From LD21 sp963715785 (GTDB lineage Bacteria; Bacteroidota; Bacteroidia; Bacteroidales; VadinHA17), in contig OY970276.1 of the NCBI GenBank assembly GCA_963715785.1, positions 2,480,001 through 2,544,000 on the forward strand: a DNA stretch of 64,000 bases, read 5' to 3'. Of this stretch, positions 8,891 through 16,513 are shown piece after piece. Positions within the stretch are counted from its first letter, which is position 1. Each line of letters begins with the position of its first letter. The notes under the pieces were generated by a model. It was given only the letters and a program-made list of their open reading frames with translations. It had not been told where the DNA came from and did not search any database. A program made the translations under genes and the position numbers.

Positions 8891-9925
8891 TTATTCTATC
8901 TCTGAATAAAGTTTCATGAACTGAACCCGTTCTATAGCGGCGGGATTCTCAAGTTTCGACTTACTTAACTTGCCTCTGAATGAATCAATATTGTCAAATT
9001 TATGCTTCTTCATCCAGGCTGCAGTATTCTTCAGGATTTCGGGAATTATATCGAAACCCTCCTTATAGAGTGCGGATGCCACCTGTACAGTGGTTGCCCC
9101 GGCAAGAAGCTGCTTTATGAAAGCTTTATAATCATGCACTCCTGTCGATGCCGAAAGATCGCAATCAACATGCCCTGATAATATTGACATCCACCTGAGG
9201 GTATGTGTAAATTCTTCACCAGTGCTGTAAATCGGTCCGTGACTGAGCTCAAGCTTATCAATATCTATATCTGTATTATATGGCCTGTTAAATAAAACCA
9301 GACCTTTGATACCGCTCTGAGAAAGTTTTTTTACCGATTGAGCCAGGGAGGAAAAATAAAAACCGATTTTCACTGAAATTGGCAGATTAACATAATTTCT
9401 TACTTCCCTGATTATGTCATAGTAGATCTTCTCATTGTCTTCAGTGCTTCTTCGCCAGTCAGAAGGTAAAATGTAAATATTCAGCTCCAGCGCATCAACC
9501 CCGGTTTCCTCTATTTTTTTAGCAAAAGAGTGCCAGTCCTGATTTGAAACGCAATTAATGCTGGCAATCACGGGTATATCCACAGATTCCTTTGCTTCAT
9601 TGATGAAATAGAGGTATTTTCCAAGAGTATTTCGTTTGGCAAAATCGTAGATATATGAATATGCTTCATCATAGTCATAGATCCTTTTGCTGAATATTGT
9701 GTTGGGAGCACGGCTGAAAGTGCTAACCCCTTCGGTGTTATTTTTGATCACTCTTTCAGCTTCAACATGTATCTGTTCCTCAAAAAGAGATTTGATTACA
9801 ATGGCACCAACCCCTTTCTTTGCGAGTTCCTTGATATTTGAAACTGAGTTTGTAAGCCCGCAGCTGCCCGCAATAAGCGGATTTCTGAGCTTCAATCCTA
9901 AATATGTAGTCTCCAGATTTTCCAT
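8891..9925 (-). CDS. Dihydroorotate dehydrogenase-like FMN protein
   Basis: A 344-residue protein of the class-1 dihydroorotate dehydrogenase fold (FMN-binding TIM barrel). Visible are the N-terminal NPLIAGSCGLTNS strand/loop, the lysine in IVIKSLFEEQI, IPVIASINC, a substrate-region asparagine in DALELNIY, LPISVKIGFYF, and the C-terminal phosphate-binding region STGVHDYKAFIKQLLAGATT. Bacteroidota carry this paralogue besides true PyrD; whether it makes orotate is not clear from sequence. The ATG is at 9925. It stands alone, with 180 bp to norZ downstream. Confidence 0.82.
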   Translation of the reverse strand: MENLETTYLGLKLRNPLIAGSCGLTNSVSNIKELAKKGVGAIVIKSLFEEQIHVEAERVIKNNTEGVSTFSRAPNTIFSKRIYDYDEAYSYIYDFAKRNTLGKYLYFINEAKESVDIPVIASINCVSNQDWHSFAKKIEETGVDALELNIYILPSDWRRSTEDNEKIYYDIIREVRNYVNLPISVKIGFYFSSLAQSVKKLSQSGIKGLVLFNRPYNTDIDIDKLELSHGPIYSTGEEFTHTLRWMSILSGHVDCDLSASTGVHDYKAFIKQLLAGATTVQVASALYKEGFDIIPEILKNTAAWMKKHKFDNIDSFRGKLSKSKLENPAAIERVQFMKLYSEIE

Positions 9926-10438
9926 ATTGATAAAAGATGAATTTTCAGATTTCTTTATACAATAAACAAAGTTAACAATTCAGATTTTTTAAAATCATGC
10001 AAAACAATGAGTTTTAGTATGCAGATACAATTTTTATTATTCCTCATTGTGTAATTCTAAGATACTTTGTGGTACTTTGTAATTAACATTATGATTTTAT
10101 AAAAGGGGAACACTAAGACTGCACGAAGGTTCACGGATGTTTTTAAAATATAAATTTTTTATTGATGTGGAGAACAATATAATTGGTTCGCCTGATCACA
10201 CTCTTAAGATTTAAAAACGATGTGCAGAACTAAAAATACAGCTATGCTATGAAACACTTTTTATTTTTTATTCTCACCCTCGGTCGTTCTTCCATTTCTG
10301 AGGAGGTTACTCTGCCGGATAAGCCGGGAGGATTTTCGGGTGGTTATAGACAAAAACATTTGCAATAACCAACAAAAAGATTAATATTGCCGAAGATCCC
10401 ATTTCAGTAAATGTTTTTAGAATAACAGAAAATAGAGT
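9926..10438. other. Gene-poor 513-bp intergenic region
   Basis: This lies between two divergent genes. It contains an ACTTTGTGGTACTTTGT repeat tract near 10070-10080, akin to the ACACAAAG repeats elsewhere, and one small open frame (10249-10368, 39 codons, MKHFLFFILTL start) that resembles a broken signal-peptide gene but has no other support. No tRNA or structured RNA was recognised. Confidence 0.5.
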
Positions 10439-11053
10439 ATGGAGTTTTTTCAGACACTGTTCGATTGGTATATGGCCAATCTTAATTATTTCACAATTGC
10501 ATTGCTGATGCTGATTGAAAGCACTTTTCTGCCTTTGCCTTCAGAAGTGGTGATTCCCTTTGCGGCTTATAAGGCCGGACAGGGCGATCTTAATGTATTT
10601 ATTGTAGTTATCGCCGGTACATTAGGGGCTCTCTCAGGATCATTGATAAATTATACTCTTGCATATTATCTCGGACGTCCGCTTGTATATAAATTTGCCG
10701 ACTCAAAACTTGGCAGGATGTGTCTGCTTTCAAAAGAGAAAGTAAAGCATGCGGAGGAGTATTTTATAAGGAACGGGAAGACATCCACATTTATAGGCCG
10801 ACTTGTCCCGGGCATACGGCATCTGATTTCGATCCCTGCAGGATTGGCAAAGATGAGTCTGCGGGATTTTATGATGTTCACTCTATTGGGCGCAGGGATT
10901 TGGAATATTATACTTGCTATTATAGGCTTTTATCTATATGCAGTCAGAGAGCAGATCTTCCCATATATAGGCCATATCCTTCTGGGAGTCGGACTGATAT
11001 TTGTTGTTTACCTGATTATCAAAGGCAGAAAAAACGGTAAGAAATCCGATTAG
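10439..11053 (+). CDS. DedA family membrane protein
   Basis: A 204-residue DedA/SNARE-associated (VTT domain) inner-membrane protein. Members are linked to undecaprenyl-phosphate or phospholipid translocation, membrane-potential homeostasis and resistance to cationic peptides. The family signatures are readable: an early acidic motif in IESTFLPLPSEVVIPFAAYKA, and the arginine-rich core FIGRLVPGIRHLISIPAGLA. About five hydrophobic segments, ending with a long C-terminal helix and the basic tail KGRKNGKKSD. The stop lies only nine bases from the convergent ddaH stop, so antisense overlap of the two transcripts is likely. Confidence 0.9.
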   Translation: MEFFQTLFDWYMANLNYFTIALLMLIESTFLPLPSEVVIPFAAYKAGQGDLNVFIVVIAGTLGALSGSLINYTLAYYLGRPLVYKFADSKLGRMCLLSKEKVKHAEEYFIRNGKTSTFIGRLVPGIRHLISIPAGLAKMSLRDFMMFTLLGAGIWNIILAIIGFYLYAVREQIFPYIGHILLGVGLIFVVYLIIKGRKNGKKSD

Positions 11054-11062
11054 TTCAAAAAG

Positions 11063-11830
11063 CTAAAACCTTAATGAGAGGCAACTTAATCCGCCATCGA
11101 CTTTTCTGAATTCCGAAACATTCAGCGCAATGGTTTCATACCCGGCTTTTTCAATTTTTATCCTGGTCTTTGTAAAACCCTCCGGGACAAGCACTATTCC
11201 ATTGATCCACAATGAATTTGCGGCATAGCTCTCTTCTTCGTCAACTTTAATAAGATTAAACTTTTCAAATGACTTGTTGCTAATGAATTCACCGCTGACC
11301 AGCATAGTATCATTTTCAAGCCAGGCGACGCCTGACTTCAGATGGAGCATTTTATCAAGAGGGACTTTCGATCCTGTCAAGTCATATTTATGCAGGATCT
11401 TAATTAGCTGATCTGCTCCTTCTGAATCTGTTCGATTTGAGATGCCAATGAAAAAATGACTTCCGGCCATCATTACATCGCCTGCTTCAAGTGTTCCCGG
11501 AGGCAGAATCTCTTCAACTGTAGTATAAAATCCTTCAAGAACTTCACGCATGCCGTTAATCTCACCCTGGCGCGACAGAACAGCAGGCCGGGTTATTATT
11601 GCACATGATGAAGTGCAAAGAGCAACATCCTCTATGAATGTTGAATCGGGAAACATGTTTTTGGAAGGAAGTATGCTGACTCTTACTCCAAGCTGTTCAA
11701 GAGCATTGATATACCTCTGATGTTGTTCAAGAGCAAGGCTATAAACAGGTTTGCCAAGCCGTGAAGTGGTTATTCCATCCTTTAATGAAGAAGAAGGGGT
11801 GCATACTATTGCATTCCGGAAAATTGTCAT
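11063..11830 (-). CDS. Dimethylargininase/amidinotransferase-type hydrolase
   Basis: A 255-residue member of the guanidino-group-modifying superfamily, closest in layout to N(G),N(G)-dimethylarginine dimethylaminohydrolase. It shows FPDSTFIEDVAL (substrate-binding Asp/Glu), GTLEAGDVMM, the catalytic-His region LHLKSGVAWL, and the nucleophile Cys250 in VDGGLSCLSLRF at the very C-terminus. The expected reaction is hydrolysis of methylarginine or a related guanidino compound to citrulline plus amine; arginine deiminase-like activity is an alternative. It heads the minus-strand run that continues with the thioesterase 24 bp upstream. Confidence 0.8.
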   Translation of the reverse strand: MTIFRNAIVCTPSSSLKDGITTSRLGKPVYSLALEQHQRYINALEQLGVRVSILPSKNMFPDSTFIEDVALCTSSCAIITRPAVLSRQGEINGMREVLEGFYTTVEEILPPGTLEAGDVMMAGSHFFIGISNRTDSEGADQLIKILHKYDLTGSKVPLDKMLHLKSGVAWLENDTMLVSGEFISNKSFEKFNLIKVDEEESYAANSLWINGIVLVPEGFTKTRIKIEKAGYETIALNVSEFRKVDGGLSCLSLRF

Positions 11831-11854
11831 GGCTGGCTGCTTTAGCGAAACTAA

Positions 11855-12295
11855 TTATTTGTTACGCAGATTCTTTGCAGTTTCATAAAGCTGTTTGTCC
11901 TCCTCAGTAACCGGATTGACCTGCAGGTTGTGAGAAGAGGGTTTATTATTATCATCAACATGAATGAAAGTTACAAAACCTTCGACAAGAGGTTTTTCGA
12001 CTCCATTTTTTTCGACATGGATATATGAAGTAAGGCTTGTCCGCCCGGCATATACGATCTTTGATGATAATTTCAAAATATCGCCTGATATTGCTGGCCT
12101 GGTAAAGAACATCCCGTGGATCTTCAGGCAAACTACATTCTGAGGATTCAACAGTGACGCTGCGGATATAAAGCCTGATTCAACAAACCATTCAGCCGTA
12201 CGCCCTGCAAATAATGTTCCGTGATGATTGAGATCCTCGCTTTTTACCAGCCTCATCGTAACTCTGCATTCCGGACAAATAAATTTTGTTTCCAT
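11855..12295 (-). CDS. Hot-dog acyl-CoA thioesterase
   Basis: A 146-residue single hot-dog domain of the BACH/YciA type that hydrolyses acyl-CoA thioesters. The motif NHHGTLFAGRTAEWFVE holds the catalytic region of the long helix, and SGDILKLSSKIVYAGRTSL and GFVTFIHVDDN are the typical strands. The ATG at 12295 is preferred over an in-frame TTG at 12310. The N-terminus carries an extra CPEC motif (residues 7-10) before the usual MRLVKSEDLN start, which could be metal-binding or just an upstream start; translation could also begin at the internal Met14. Confidence 0.8.
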   Translation of the reverse strand: METKFICPECRVTMRLVKSEDLNHHGTLFAGRTAEWFVESGFISAASLLNPQNVVCLKIHGMFFTRPAISGDILKLSSKIVYAGRTSLTSYIHVEKNGVEKPLVEGFVTFIHVDDNNKPSSHNLQVNPVTEEDKQLYETAKNLRNK

Positions 12296-12390
12296 TTGAA
12301 TTTTTTTCAAATGTATTGGTTTTCAGGGAGGGTAACGATGACTTGTATCAGTTTGGGAGAAGATAATTCTCTGTAGCGAGCCCCAAACCT

Positions 12391-12762
12391 TTAATCATTC
12401 GACAGGTCTCTCTTTACTATTTCAGGTGAGAATGCGGGAAGGCATACAGCAATGTACTCTGCACCCCCTTCGAAAGGGGTGCTGTATCTTACCCATTCAC
12501 CTTTTTCTGTCATTATTGCCTGTCCTTCAGAGACAACGAACTCTTCATTTTTCGTGTTGATTCTGAGTTTTCCTTTCAGTACGACAGTATACTCATTGAA
12601 ACCGGGTTGCTGACCAGGTTCCACCCAACCTTCCGGGCTATTCATTTTAGCTATGCTTACTTCAGACGTTTTACTGTTCACATTTCCGAAAAATTCCTTT
12701 ATGATTTTTTCTTTGTTGCCAGCAGATTTGATTATCGACGGGGAGTTAATGAATTGAGCCAT
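12391..12762 (-). CDS. Small cupin-domain protein
   Basis: A 123-residue single-domain cupin. The two cupin strands can be followed in PGFNEYTVVLKGKLRINT and VVSEGQAIMTEKGEWVRYS, ending EGGAEYIAVCLPAFSPEIV. The usual metal-binding histidines of motif 1 are largely absent (PGQQPGFNE in place of HxH), so metal binding is doubtful. It lies 22 bp downstream of the pirin gene on the same strand, so the two are probably co-transcribed. Substrate and role are unknown. Confidence 0.65.
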   Translation of the reverse strand: MAQFINSPSIIKSAGNKEKIIKEFFGNVNSKTSEVSIAKMNSPEGWVEPGQQPGFNEYTVVLKGKLRINTKNEEFVVSEGQAIMTEKGEWVRYSTPFEGGAEYIAVCLPAFSPEIVKRDLSND

Positions 12763-12784
12763 AATTATATAATATTATTTTAAA

Positions 12785-13669
12785 TCAATCGTCAAGATAA
12801 CCAAATTTACCGTTTTTATAATCTTCATATGCCTGTTTTATTTCTGCATCCGTATTCATAACAAAAGGGCCGGAGGAAGCAACGGGCTCATTGATCGGTT
12901 CCCCACTGAGAATAAGCACCACGCTCTCTTTAACGGCTTCAATCACAATATCATTCCCATCATGTCCGAAGAAGATGAAATTGTTTTCGGGAGCAGTTTT
13001 GGATTCATTGATTCTGATTTCACCTTCAATCACAAGCATACCAGTATTATGATTTTTATCAAATGTGAAACAGGCTTTGGCACCTTTTATAAGTCTTGCA
13101 TTATAGACACTGACAGGCGAAAAAGTGTTTGCTGGTCCTGCTGTTCCATTATATTCTCCTGCAACAACTTCAAGAGTGCTTTTCCCATCGTCCAGCAAAA
13201 CTTTGCTCATATCTGAATTTTCGATTGCCTGATATTTTGGAGAAGTCATCTTGAATTTTGCCGGCAGGTTTACCCAAAGCTGTACCATCTGGAATAAGCC
13301 ACCTTTTTTGCTGAATTCCTGTTCATGATATTCTTTGTGCAAAACGCCTGCTCCGGCAGTCATCCACTGTACGTCGCCTTCCCTGATGACGCCGCTGTTT
13401 CCATAACTGTCGTGATGAGCGACCCTCCCATGATATGCGATTGTGACGGTTTCAAAACCCCGATGAGGATGAACTCCAACACCTCTAGGTTTAACAGAAG
13501 GCGGAACCTCCCATTTTGATCCATAATCAAGAAGAAAGAACGGGCTCATTCCTGTTATACCTATTTTTGGATGTGAGGGGAAGAAGTTATGAACTCTGAA
13601 ACCATCTCCGACCATATGATATGGAGGAGGAGGCAGGATTGCATCAATTGATTTTAGATTATTATTCAT
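12785..13669 (-). CDS. Pirin family protein
   Basis: A 294-residue bicupin of the pirin/YhaK type. The N-terminal cupin shows the metal-ligand stretch HPHRGFETVTIAYHGRVAHHD, followed by GDVQWMTAGAGVLHKEYH, giving the usual three His and one Glu. The C-terminal cupin (about 170-280) includes the glycine-rich NFIFFGHDG region. Bacterial pirins have been linked to quercetin dioxygenase activity or to binding partner enzymes; no specific substrate can be read here. The ATG is at 13669. It is followed by the small cupin gene. Confidence 0.88.
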   Translation of the reverse strand: MNNNLKSIDAILPPPPYHMVGDGFRVHNFFPSHPKIGITGMSPFFLLDYGSKWEVPPSVKPRGVGVHPHRGFETVTIAYHGRVAHHDSYGNSGVIREGDVQWMTAGAGVLHKEYHEQEFSKKGGLFQMVQLWVNLPAKFKMTSPKYQAIENSDMSKVLLDDGKSTLEVVAGEYNGTAGPANTFSPVSVYNARLIKGAKACFTFDKNHNTGMLVIEGEIRINESKTAPENNFIFFGHDGNDIVIEAVKESVVLILSGEPINEPVASSGPFVMNTDAEIKQAYEDYKNGKFGYLDD

Positions 13670-13804
13670 ACAGATTTTTATCTACACAACAAATAGTTGA
13701 GTAAATGGTTGTCAGCTGTGTTGCGCCAGCTTTCTGAGTGATGTCTGTTTTGTTATATACGGCTGGCGGCAATACAAATCCAGCTGACGAAATCCAGAGT
13801 ATTG

Positions 13805-13826
13805 CGAATCTGAGAGCTCAGATTCG
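13805..13826. repeat. 22-bp palindrome between pirin and esterase genes
   Basis: CGAATCTGAG and CTCAGATTCG are exact 10-bp complements separated by AG. It lies 15 bp past the esterase stop on the minus strand. No T-run follows in either direction, so it is not a standard terminator. It resembles in size the palindromes at 19561, 31217, 32722 and 39596, and GTAT occurs close to both sides. Confidence 0.6.
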
Positions 13827-13840
13827 GGTATGTTGCTGTC

Positions 13841-14692
13841 TCAGTGAGCTTTTAAAATAGTACCGAGCCACTTTTCTGCAAGAACAGGCCATGTTTCGGC
13901 AGCTGTCTTACCGGGTCTCAAACCATAGCCATGCCCTCCGCTGTTGAGCATATGCAGTTCCATTGGAATTTTAGCTGCTCTGAGCGCGCCAGCCATTACC
14001 AGAGCACTATTCCCATACGGATCATCTGCTGTCTGAAATATAAAAACAGGTGGCACATCCTTATTTAATTCAAGCTCCGGAGTAAGTGTGAAGTTCGGTC
14101 CCTCATCAAGATAGGCCGGGTAAATAAGCATTGTAAATGAAGGCCGGCAGGATAAGCTGTCTGAATCATCAACGGGTGAGTAAGTTTTTTTGTTGAAGAG
14201 CACACTTGCCCTTGCACTTAGACTGCCGCCTGCTGAAAATCCCATAACCCCTATCTTTTCAGGATTGAGTTCCCATTGTGGCGCGTTTTTCCGAACCACT
14301 CTGATAGCCCGTTGAACATCCTGCAATGCACCAGCCTTATTATCAGGTACCCTGTATTGAAGAACAAAAGCGGTATACCCAAGCCTGTTAAGCCAGGCTG
14401 CTATCTCCGTTCCTTCGAGGTCATATGCCAGTATATTATATCCGCCTCCGGGGCATATAACGACTGCAGCACTATTTTTAATTGGATTATCCGGCCTAAA
14501 GACTTCAATTGCCGGATTAGTTACTTCATCGTACCGTATTATTTTGTCTTTCTGTGAGGTGACAATAACAGGAGGCAGTTTTTCTTTTTTTTCATCAGGC
14601 ACTTTGCCAGGCCACAGGTAGATTATTTCCTTCTTTTGAGGAAATGCTGCCAGAGAGAATCCCATTAGAATAAATGTAATTAATTGTTTCAT
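13841..14692 (-). CDS. Secreted alpha/beta hydrolase (esterase, acetylxylan-esterase-like)
   Basis: From the ATG at 14692 the protein is 283 residues with an N-terminal signal peptide (MKQLITFILMGFSLAAF); a longer frame from 14740 would put 16 extra residues before it. The oxyanion motif ICPGGGYNILAYDLEG and the nucleophile elbow GVMGFSAGGSLSA are clear, and the histidine is in NSGGHGYGLRPG near the end. The family de-acetylates plant polysaccharides or hydrolyses simple esters in the periplasm. No polysaccharide-utilisation genes flank it, so the substrate stays open. Confidence 0.85.
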   Translation of the reverse strand: MKQLITFILMGFSLAAFPQKKEIIYLWPGKVPDEKKEKLPPVIVTSQKDKIIRYDEVTNPAIEVFRPDNPIKNSAAVVICPGGGYNILAYDLEGTEIAAWLNRLGYTAFVLQYRVPDNKAGALQDVQRAIRVVRKNAPQWELNPEKIGVMGFSAGGSLSARASVLFNKKTYSPVDDSDSLSCRPSFTMLIYPAYLDEGPNFTLTPELELNKDVPPVFIFQTADDPYGNSALVMAGALRAAKIPMELHMLNSGGHGYGLRPGKTAAETWPVLAEKWLGTILKAH

Positions 14693-14732
14693 AATAATTT
14701 GATATAGAATTGGTGCGATTATTGTAAAATGG

Positions 14733-15089
14733 TTATTCAACTATTTCGGCATTATCAAATTTCTGTGATTGGAACTGGACCCTGCTTGTTCTCATTTTAT
14801 TTGCCCCTTTGCTACCGAAGAATCCCCAGCCGCCACTGCCCAGAAGAAATCCCAGAGCATACAAACCGCCATTATTATTCTGTGCATACATAGTTATCTT
14901 ATCATTGAACAGCATTCCGATAAAATCAAAGGGAGCAATAAAACCATGCCACAGGCCTCCTATAAAGCCATAGGTATGTCCGGTCAGACATTGTTTTACC
15001 GGCTCATTAGTTGCACATCCGGTCAGAAGAATACCAAGTGCAAGAAGAATCATCAGATTGGATTTTCTTTCAGAGAAAAACGTTTTCAT
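14733..15089 (-). CDS. Small predicted lipoprotein
   Basis: A 118-residue protein with a lipoprotein signal peptide: basic start, hydrophobic core, lipobox LLTGC with Cys25. The mature part has two glycine- and aromatic-rich hydrophobic stretches, TYGFIGGLWHGFIAPFDFIG and GLYALGFLLGSGGWGFFG, then a polar tail. I do not recognise it as a characterised family, although short lipoproteins with this GLWHG layout are common in bacteria. It lies 40 bp upstream of the esterase on the same strand and may be co-transcribed with it. Confidence 0.7.
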   Translation of the reverse strand: MKTFFSERKSNLMILLALGILLTGCATNEPVKQCLTGHTYGFIGGLWHGFIAPFDFIGMLFNDKITMYAQNNNGGLYALGFLLGSGGWGFFGSKGANKMRTSRVQFQSQKFDNAEIVE

Positions 15090-15130
15090 TTTATTTCAGA
15101 TTAAGATTAATAATCAATTTCAAAAATACA

Positions 15131-15661
15131 TCAGAAAAGAGTGAGGTCAACCGCCTGCCCTGAAAATCTTTTTTCATGATCCAAAAGCCATTTTTTTCTT
15201 TTCAGGCCGCCTCCATAACCCGTAAGAGTCCCATCAGAACCGATAACTCTGTGACAAGGTATAATAATTGAAATTCTGTTCATCCCATTAGCATTTGCCA
15301 CAGCTCTTACCGAATCGGGTCTGTTGAGCGCAACAGCCTGTTCCTGGTATGATCTGGTTGAGCCAAACTGAATATTCTGCAATTCATTCCATACAGCTTT
15401 CTGAAATTCGGAACCTGCTAAAACAAGGGGAACAGAAAAATCCTTCCTTGAGCCATCAAAATATTCCTTCAGCTGTTTCTTAAGGAGTTTCAGATGCTTG
15501 TTCTCACCATTCTCAATTGTAGTCTTTAAGAGCCGTGTAAGGTCATTATATTCCGATTGAAGTATTCTTCTGTCTGAAAATTCAAGCAGACAAATACCAT
15601 CCGCTGTTGCTCCGGCAATCATTTCTCCAAGCGGTGTTTCTATTTTAATTATTTTTATCAT
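15131..15661 (-). CDS. ogt: Methylated-DNA--protein-cysteine methyltransferase
   Basis: A 176-residue DNA-repair protein that takes alkyl groups from O6-alkylguanine onto its own cysteine. The active site IIPCHRVIG (Cys136) and the following GYGGGLKRKKWLLDHE are unmistakable; the arginine-finger helix reads NRPDSVRAVANANGMNR. The N-terminal ribonuclease-like domain (1-80) is present and there is no Ada regulatory domain. It starts at the ATG at 15661. It is on the same strand as the lipoprotein gene with 41 bp between them. Confidence 0.93.
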   Translation of the reverse strand: MIKIIKIETPLGEMIAGATADGICLLEFSDRRILQSEYNDLTRLLKTTIENGENKHLKLLKKQLKEYFDGSRKDFSVPLVLAGSEFQKAVWNELQNIQFGSTRSYQEQAVALNRPDSVRAVANANGMNRISIIIPCHRVIGSDGTLTGYGGGLKRKKWLLDHEKRFSGQAVDLTLF

Positions 15662-15865
15662 TAAGTTTAGATCTTCAGTTTGTTTTAAAGGTAGTTATAA
15701 GTCTTGTTTTGTTATACCCTCTGGCTAACCGGTGAGATTGAAAAGCATCCGGCCAGGTACTTCAGATCAAAATAAACTGAGAAGAATTGTTTAGCCTGAC
15801 TGATCTGATTAAACAAATCTGCCTGATCACAGAATTCGCTGCAACTCACTGTATATTTAAACAAT

Positions 15866-16288
15866 TTATTTTTTAAAACGGCCGGAGGCTGACTTGATAA
15901 ATTTGACATTTCTGAACCTCAGCGCTGACCAGTCTTCATCAATTGAAACCATTCTTATGCCATGCAGTCCCGAATCATTGAGTACTTCCCAGCCATGATC
16001 GCGGTCGATGTCAGAATGGTATTTTTTTGAGGCTTTCTTTGGATAGCAAAACCATAAGATACCATCAGCAATAAGATTATGAAGAATTACAGGCGCAATC
16101 ATCTCAACTTCTGATACACTTTTCACAAAGATGATTATAAATTCATATGGGTAGCGCGGATCAATTTTCTGGTCTATGACTACATTTTTAAGCTCATTGG
16201 ATATTGAACGAATAAAGGCGTCCTCTGCATATAAAACCGATATCCTCTTTTGTCCCCTGTAATTAAGCTTATCAAGCAGGTCTTTCAT
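15866..16288 (-). CDS. Conserved small protein of unknown function (DUF3052-like)
   Basis: A 140-residue soluble protein. The middle ILWFCYPKKASKKYHSDIDR and the C-terminal VSIDEDWSALRFRNVKFIK match a family of short proteins that is widespread in Bacteroidota, sometimes attached to YdeI-like domains; no biochemical role is established. The C-terminus is basic (SASGRFKK). It is transcribed divergently from the thiamine operon, with its ATG 38 bp from that promoter's -33 element. The 204 bp downstream, to ogt, contain no convincing gene. Confidence 0.7.
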   Translation of the reverse strand: MKDLLDKLNYRGQKRISVLYAEDAFIRSISNELKNVVIDQKIDPRYPYEFIIIFVKSVSEVEMIAPVILHNLIADGILWFCYPKKASKKYHSDIDRDHGWEVLNDSGLHGIRMVSIDEDWSALRFRNVKFIKSASGRFKK

Positions 16289-16325
16289 ATTAGTCTATTG
16301 ATTTGAATGCTAATTTAGTAAAAAA

Positions 16326-16356
16326 TTGATAAATAAGTTAAAAGATCTTACCTTTG
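16326..16356 (+). promoter_or_regulatory. Bacteroidota sigma-70-type promoter of the thiamine operon
   Basis: TTG at 16326-16328 (-33) and TACCTTTG at 16349-16356 (-7 box TAnnTTTG) are 20 bp apart, the spacing typical of Bacteroidota promoters. The expected start is near 16362, just upstream of the TPP riboswitch. Confidence 0.75.
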
Positions 16357-16361
16357 ATGCT

Positions 16362-16446
16362 TCAATGAATGGGGTGCCTTATAATTACGGGCTGAGATCA
16401 TACCCTTATACCTGATCCGGATAATGCCGGCGGAGGGAAAGAAGAG
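16362..16446 (+). ncRNA. TPP riboswitch (THI element)
   Basis: The conserved thi-box blocks are present in order: GGGGTGCC (16371-16378), GCTGAGAT (16391-16398), ACCCTT (16402-16407), and CTGATCCGGATAATGCCGG followed by GGAGGGAAA (16412-16440). Together they give the three-way junction that binds thiamine pyrophosphate. It precedes a TonB-dependent receptor, PnuT and ThiN, so high TPP should repress thiamine uptake. The stretch from 16447 to the ATG at 16514 would hold the expression platform; no clear T-run terminator is seen, so control of translation start is more likely. Confidence 0.96.
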
Positions 16447-16513
16447 TATCATATAAATCAGCAAATCACAACAGCCTCATTTTCTTGATATTGAAAATAA
16501 ATATTCAGAAAAA

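Noticed and set aside
10249..10368. 39-codon frame starting MKHFLFFILTL
   Set aside because: It looks like the start of a signal peptide but is too short and lacks a mature domain; at most a gene remnant.
15712..15909. 65-codon minus-strand frame after the DUF3052-like gene
   Set aside because: It overlaps the end of the real gene, has no recognisable domain and no promoter; probably chance.
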